A DNA stretch of 64,000 bases from Terana coerulea (taxonomy: Eukaryota > Basidiomycota > Agaricomycetes > Polyporales > Phanerochaetaceae). Shown here piece after piece: positions 59,290 through 64,000 of the stretch. Location of the stretch: NCBI GenBank assembly GCA_024811115.1, contig JAKOGH010000801.1:120524-184523 (forward strand), given 5' to 3'. The notes under the pieces are model-generated. The model was not told the DNA's origin. It did no database searches and was given only the letters and a program-made list of their open reading frames with translations. The position numbers and the translations under genes were made by a program. How positions within the stretch are numbered: position 1 is the stretch's first letter; the number at the start of each line of letters is the position of its first letter.

Positions 59290-60432
59290 CGCTTGACCTC
59301 AACCCACCACCATCCCCATAGGCGCCTGAAAGGGATGCTCGCCATGGCGGATTACTCTACTCGGCTTTCTCACTAATCACCTCTACGATGTCTTCTTCCA
59401 TCGTTCGCCATCCGTTTTCAGAGGTCCACTAACCTCAGCCTCCGATCCTCCATGGATCGGAGTCGAAAACACCCGATAAGCCAAGTCCACGGGCGCTCAA
59501 CGAGTGCTTAACTGGAGGCGGCTCGAAAACGCACACCATTCCGCCCTTCGCCACACCCCCTCCTCAGTACAATTCAAATCCGACATCTCTTACCTACGAC
59601 TACAGGCCTGCAGGAAGACATGGATAGCGGTTGCGGCCGCGGCCGGGGCAGGAGTGAGGGGTAAAGCCCGCTGGGTGAGACCACCTGCCCTAGCGAGTGC
59701 CTAGTAGCTGCAGGTTAAAATCCCTGCCTGGACACTCTCAGCACGAGCCGTGGAGGCCGCTGTAGTGACGACTAGCTGCTGGGAGCCTCAAAGTAGGCGA
59801 TCCTGGAATACCAATAGTGCACGGTTGGGTAAATGAACATGTCCTTCGCGTACCCAGTATGACTTTCGCAGTCGGGCCACTTGCAATCGCTTGGAGCAGG
59901 CACACCAGAACGTATGGAGATCCCGAGCCTCACCCGCGTTCTGTGAGATGTCTTTGACGTTGACCCATATGCCAGGGCGCTATGCACTCCATGGAAGGCT
60001 CCAGGTTACGCGTAGAGGGTAGGAAACTGCACAGGGGATTATCAGGAGATGGAAGGAGACGAGGGCAGGATGGAGTGAGAACTCATGTAAGGACTTAGGC
60101 CAACTCAAAACAACTCGGCATCCATGCTCGCTAAGCTGCCTGCGTAATGGGCAGCCTACGCACTTGCTTGCTGGCCCCACCGAATGGGCTTCTCGCCTTA
60201 CCTCGCCGGTGGCAGCTGGCCGTCATGCCCGCTTGGTGTGTTATCACCCACGCACTGGCCTTACACAGTAGGGATGGAGGGACTAGTTATGTAGAAGGTA
60301 CCAGGGGCGTTCTAGGAGGTAGTCTCCAGCCTGATGATACACGGACGAACATTTTGTTGTAGTTATTAGGCGGCCGCATAGGGCAACATTCCTGCCGCTA
60401 TATAAATGCTGGATTTGAAAAAAAAAAAAAAA
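59290..60432 (+). mobile_element. Poly(A)-tailed retro-insertion (1,143 bp) with 14-bp target duplication
   Basis: The insertion ends in 15 A (60418-60432). It is flanked by gacaacccgacttt (59276-59289) and gacaacccaacttt (60433-60446), 13 of 14 identical. A 3' poly(A) with a target duplication of this length is the product of LINE-type target-primed reverse transcription. The body has no long open frame, so it may be a 5'-truncated LINE, a SINE-like element or a retro-copied transcript. Bases near 59713 (ggttaaaatcc) faintly resemble a pol III B box. It lies in copy 2 of the F-box array. Confidence 0.88.
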
Positions 60433-61021
60433 GACAACCCAACTTTGGAGCTCGAGCTTCAGTCTACTATCGTCAATCGGAAGCTCTCGATCCATAAGGA
60501 GGAACACCTATCGTGTTGGGAACTCGCCATTCATGCCCAATCTCAGGTGGTTATCTATAACCTGTTTCGACACTTCATGGTGTCTTCCTCCGTTAGTAAT
60601 CTTGCAGCGGGCGACCTCCTTCGTCAACCTACGAAAATTATTTATCTCCAGACTCCAGCCTGCCGAATGGGATAATCTGGTTGAGATAATGGGAGAAGCA
60701 TCTCGGTTGACCAGCCAGTCCCTTCCTCTCACTCACCTCAAGCTGACAATGAGCTTCGGATACCGGAGGACATATTACGACCTTGCTCTTTGCCTTGAGT
60801 GGTGCAGCTCTGCAATACCTTGTCCTGGAGGGGATCAGATACAGCGGAGTGGCCTCATTAGCATCATTGCGACGACCTTCCCGGACCTTACTTCCCTTAC
60901 GCTGATGTATCGTGACAGCTATCGCCAGCAGAAGGCACGAGACGTTCTTTGGCCCTCGCCTCAACCCTTGGGAGTATGCAGAACAATTCGGGCATTTCAG
61001 CCGTCTAAAGCACTTTGGGTG

Positions 61022-61690
61022 TAGTGTTGCCAAAGTTCAGTTCGGTTCAGTAGTTCAGAACTGAAACCGATGAACTGAACCATGTGGTTCAGTTCAGTTC
61101 AGTTCTGGTTCGGCCTCTAGGTAACTTAGTTCGGTTCTTGGTTCGGGGCATGGCTGTCACACTCCGAACCAAGTTCAAACCAGTTTGAACCATGAACCAT
61201 GTACATGTTATGTAGTGTATTTGTACTGGGATTTATAGAGAAAAGTACATGAACTTACTTACTGTAGCATGTCTAAACTATTTTTCATCATTGTGCTTGT
61301 AAACTGAGCACCAAATATTGCTCTGCTTATGTTTTGGTGTATACATGATGCCATCAATAGCTGCCAAAAATGGCAACTGGCAGCCTCTATCAGACACTGA
61401 GCTTCAAAACATCATAATATAAGGCTTTTGCACTATACAAACCCTTTTAGATGTCAATATATAACTCTATTATGATCTACCATTGCAATTATACTGATTT
61501 GATAGAGTAAAGCAGATATATACATGGTTCAATGGTTCGAACTGGTTCGAACCCTGAACTGAACTGACTGAACCAGTTCATACTGGTTCAGTTCAGTTCG
61601 GTTCTGGTTCGGCTACTAAACACTTGGTTCTGGTTCTGGTTCTGACAAAAATGGGCCCGAACTGAACTGAACTGAACTTTGGCAACACTA
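61022..61690. mobile_element. hAT-type MITE (669 bp) in F-box copy 2
   Basis: The ends are long inverted repeats beginning TAGTGTTGCCAAAGTTCAG on both sides. The 8-bp duplication TTTGGGTG lies at 61014-61021 and 61691-61698. Near each end there are many GAACTG/CAGTTC and GGTTC units, giving extensive self-complementarity. The interior is AT-rich with no open frame, so it is non-autonomous. It has no sequence resemblance to the 358-bp hAT-like element in the gypsy element beyond the TAGTG start, so two different hAT families were active in this genome. Confidence 0.95.
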
Positions 61691-61801
61691 TTTGGGTGGA
61701 ATCTCAGCGTCGGCCTTCCTTGGAACTTCTATCGCATCGAGCGTTCAAGTGCCGGTGCAGTCGAGCTCACAGATATGGCTCTTGGTAACATGCGAGAATA
61801 A

Positions 61802-62152
61802 GTATTTCGACCATGACCCGTCTTTTCTTCATCTTTGGCCCTTCGTTGAGTTAAATTCTGCTAATAGTGCTTATTAGAATTTGTAATGCACAAGTGCTAT
61901 CCTTGCTGTTTTGCGTATATTATCTCCGACACTTAGTCTTATGATTATCGGTGGATGGTCGGTCATCGAGTGCGGTTTTGGCGCGAGTGGGTGCTTTCGG
62001 CAAATAGACGCGCGCTTGCAAATCCGTCTTGGACTCAACCAAGTCGATCGAAAAACATGTTATTCTTCACCAGCCAACATACAACCCACCACACCTCATA
62101 CTCGCTGTGCGAAGTTTTGAAATTCTCTACGAGTATTTAGGAGTATACTGCA
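61802..62152. other. Spacer between array copies 2 and 3
   Basis: AT-rich 3' region of copy 2 and promoter of copy 3. No coding feature was seen. Confidence 0.45.
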
Positions 62153-64000
62153 ATGGATTCCGACGACGAGGACATTCTAGCGCACGAGGCTGAGCGTAGA
62201 GCTCAATTGTATGGGGAGACATTTGTTCGTACGTATCTCACCTCCATCCCATGAGTTTTGTTTGTTGACGGTACGTGTAGAGCGTTACAAAGGAGTTACC
62301 CCACTAGACTATATGAGGAAGAAGAACGCCGTCAGGTTTCCCATACGCTTCATGGGGCAGATCAGTCTGAGCGCAGGCTTTCCCGCGACGCCTGTGATGA
62401 CCCTGTGTCCACGAAGGGCGTCACATACCGTCTTCTTCGCCTGTGTGAGTCGTTGAAGGGTTTTCATGCGGTATGCAGGTTCTTTCTTACATTCGAACAA
62501 CATCCCTGATGTCTCTTTAGGGAAGCCTAGACCTCGCTGGTCGACACGAACCTCGATATGAATCGGCCTTTCGCAGGTTTACTAAGTTCACGGAGCACTT
62601 CTCGGAACTGCTGCAGCATGCGGCGGAGTCCCAAGAGTTCCTGCACGGCAGCAACAATGAAGCACTTGGTACGTACTACGTCATACGCCAGCAACGCATG
62701 TATCCCGCATAAATACCGTACTGATCCGGACGCTAGAAGCCTTCGAGCGGACATGGCAGATGAGGGTTTCCCTCAATAATATGAATGCAATCTTTGCTGT
62801 GATTGGTACGGTTTCCTTCAGGCTCGACATGAATGCTTGATGTGTACTTACCCCTCATTCAGGCGAGGTTCGTGAAACCTTCAGCATAAACAAGCAGCCG
62901 AAGTTTCAGGTCATCAGGCTTTTGAATCTTCCCCAGAGCTCTTGCATATCATCATGGGTTTCGTCGGCATAAACGACGGACGACGCCTGGCTTCTGTCTG
63001 TCGCGTACTGCGAACCATAGCAATGAAGTACATCTATACGGTAAGTCGTTATAAATCCAACCTGACCGGTAGTTCTAGTCACTAAACAATAACGATCAGG
63101 ACCGAACCATTCACCTGCCATGTCTAGGACGCATGGACGACATTGAGGCCGTCGAGCCTAGTGCTCGTGAAGCATACGTTCGTAAGCTTCTGCTGGAGGC
63201 GCGAGATCAGTTCCACAAGCACACTTCTTGCTTGCTTGAGAGCGAACATATGACCTATTCCCTCGAGTCCCTCAATGTCTATGCAACTTTGGGAAGTCGT
63301 CTCAGCATGGCTGGGTGGAACTCGCTCGAAAGCGGCCTAATGGAATACCTAACGCCAATAGCGTCGGATCTCAGCAGGGTTGTCTCTCGCTGCCCCAAGC
63401 TTCGCAGCTTGACCATTGTGGGCTTGCTCATTTCGGACGAGCTGAAGAAGACGATACTTGCGCTTCCCAAGCTATGGCACCTCCAGCTCACGTCGTGCTA
63501 CGCAACCAGCAGTCCGATGACGAGGCTGATGTTCACTCATGCATTACAGACTGGACGCTCAGAATCTATGCGCATGAGCAGGAGAATGTCTGGTCGCTCC
63601 TCCTTCCATGCCCAACCTCAAATGGCTACACTCTTGCCACATGGACACTGGCTCCCCTGTAGAATTCCAAGGCGTCAATCCATTCGTGAACTTACAGAAA
63701 CTGCACATCGTCGAGCTGCCTCCCTCAGCTTGGGGCGACCTCGTCACTCTCATGACCCAGGCATCAAGCATAGCTGAAAGGCGTCTTCCTCTAACACACT
63801 TCAAGCTCTCCGTATCCTATGGTATTCCATATCCAATTCTTCGGGGCCTCCTTCTTACCCTGAGTGGGTCTGCGCTTCAGTATCTCATACTCGATGGGGT
63901 CGAATACGGCGAAAGTAATATCATCGCCCTCATCGCAGATGCGTGCCCGGACCTCCTATCTTTGACCCTGGCGTACCGCGATAGTAGCCGCCAAAGCAAG
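62153..64000 (+). CDS. F-box/LRR-like protein, tandem array copy 3, truncated by the window end
   Basis: Starts MDSDDEDILAHEAERRAQLYGE. Next exons: YPTRLYEEEERRQVSHTLHG (from about 62280), GSLDLAGRHEPRYESAFRRF (from 62521), an exon with LEAFERTWQMRV-like sequence (about 62738-62805), the F-box exon (from about 62863; ...DDGRRLASVCRVL) and the LRR exon from about 63101 (LFSTPI.. strands, LRSLTIVGLLIS, LPKLWHLQLTSC). A frame change near 63530-63560 and another near 63650 appear in the last exon. The C-terminus lies beyond 64000. It is the copy with the most complete early exons of the three. Confidence 0.78.

Larger units (their letters stand above)
57934..61801 (+). pseudogene. F-box/LRR-like gene, tandem array copy 2, broken by two insertions
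   Basis: Starts at ATG 57934 with MDSDDEDILAYEESRRA. The exon with YPTRLYEAEEDR (about 58079-58250) and the F-box-like exon (LDLPSKLLHNI, about 58693-58810; containing a run of nine or so G) follow. The LRR exon starts near 58868 and runs to LPKLTQLFLLGCAV. At 59289 it is cut by a 1,143-bp poly(A)-tailed insertion and resumes at 60447 (MPNLRWLSITCF, NLRKLFISRLQP). At 61021 it is cut again by a 669-bp hAT-type MITE and resumes at 61699 to a stop at 61799-61801. Additional single-base shifts are present. The joined flanks at both insertion sites keep the frame when one target copy is removed, so the gene was intact before them. Confidence 0.85.

Noticed and set aside
59700..59730. Possible tRNA-like promoter (ggttaaaatcc) in the poly(A) insertion
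   Set aside because: It deviates from the B-box consensus and no matching A box or cloverleaf could be formed with confidence.
1..64000. CRISPR arrays, prokaryotic operons, rRNA or tRNA genes
   Set aside because: Spliceosomal introns throughout mark a eukaryotic nuclear region. No regularly spaced repeat array, rRNA segment or tRNA cloverleaf was recognised.

Overview
The window reads as nuclear DNA of a basidiomycete fungus, most likely an Agaricomycete. Nearly every gene is cut by many 42-70 nt introns with GT(A/G)NGT donors and CAG/TAG acceptors. The families present fit that origin: DUF6533-type membrane proteins, an Agaricomycete EF-hand family with a PTNW motif, F-box/leucine-rich proteins, a chromodomain Ty3/gypsy element and GH18 chitinase. 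Exon joins were worked out by eye from splice consensus, reading phase and family knowledge. No search was run.

Layout. 0-17 kb holds the 3' end of a SET-domain gene (+), ribosomal protein eL43 (+), a five-finger CCCH protein of ZC3H3/Red5 type (-), a very large EF-hand/zinc-cluster protein (-), the ubiquinone O-methyltransferase COQ3 (-), a secreted lectin-like protein (-) and a small protein with a C-terminal membrane anchor (-). 17-38 kb holds a SnoaL/NTF2-like protein, protein O-mannosyltransferase PMT4, a spacer with a decayed direct repeat, a 1.74-kaa kinase joining CH, STE-type kinase, C1 and CaaX elements, an OPT-family peptide transporter and a secreted GH18 chitinase, all on +. 39-47 kb holds a DUF6533 protein and then a 6.4-kb chromodomain gypsy element with nearly identical LTRs, itself split by a small hAT-like element. 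47-55 kb holds an F-box protein (-), a Sac7-type RhoGAP (+) and an intact NAD(P)-binding NmrA-like protein (-). 55-64 kb is a tandem array of three related F-box/LRR genes. The middle copy is broken by a poly(A)-tailed retro-insertion and by a second, unrelated hAT-type MITE. The third copy runs off the window.

Functional themes are cell surface and secretion (PMT4, chitinase, secreted lectin-like protein, OPT), cell-shape and division signalling (CH-kinase, RhoGAP), and chromatin/RNA (SET, CCCH). These are neighbours rather than an operon-like system. The most striking features of the window are (1) three separate non-autonomous mobile insertions with clean target-site duplications, two of them inside one F-box paralog; (2) the CH-kinase-C1-CaaX architecture; and (3) single-base frame breaks in otherwise well conserved genes, several at G/C or T homopolymers, which look more like assembly indels than gene death.
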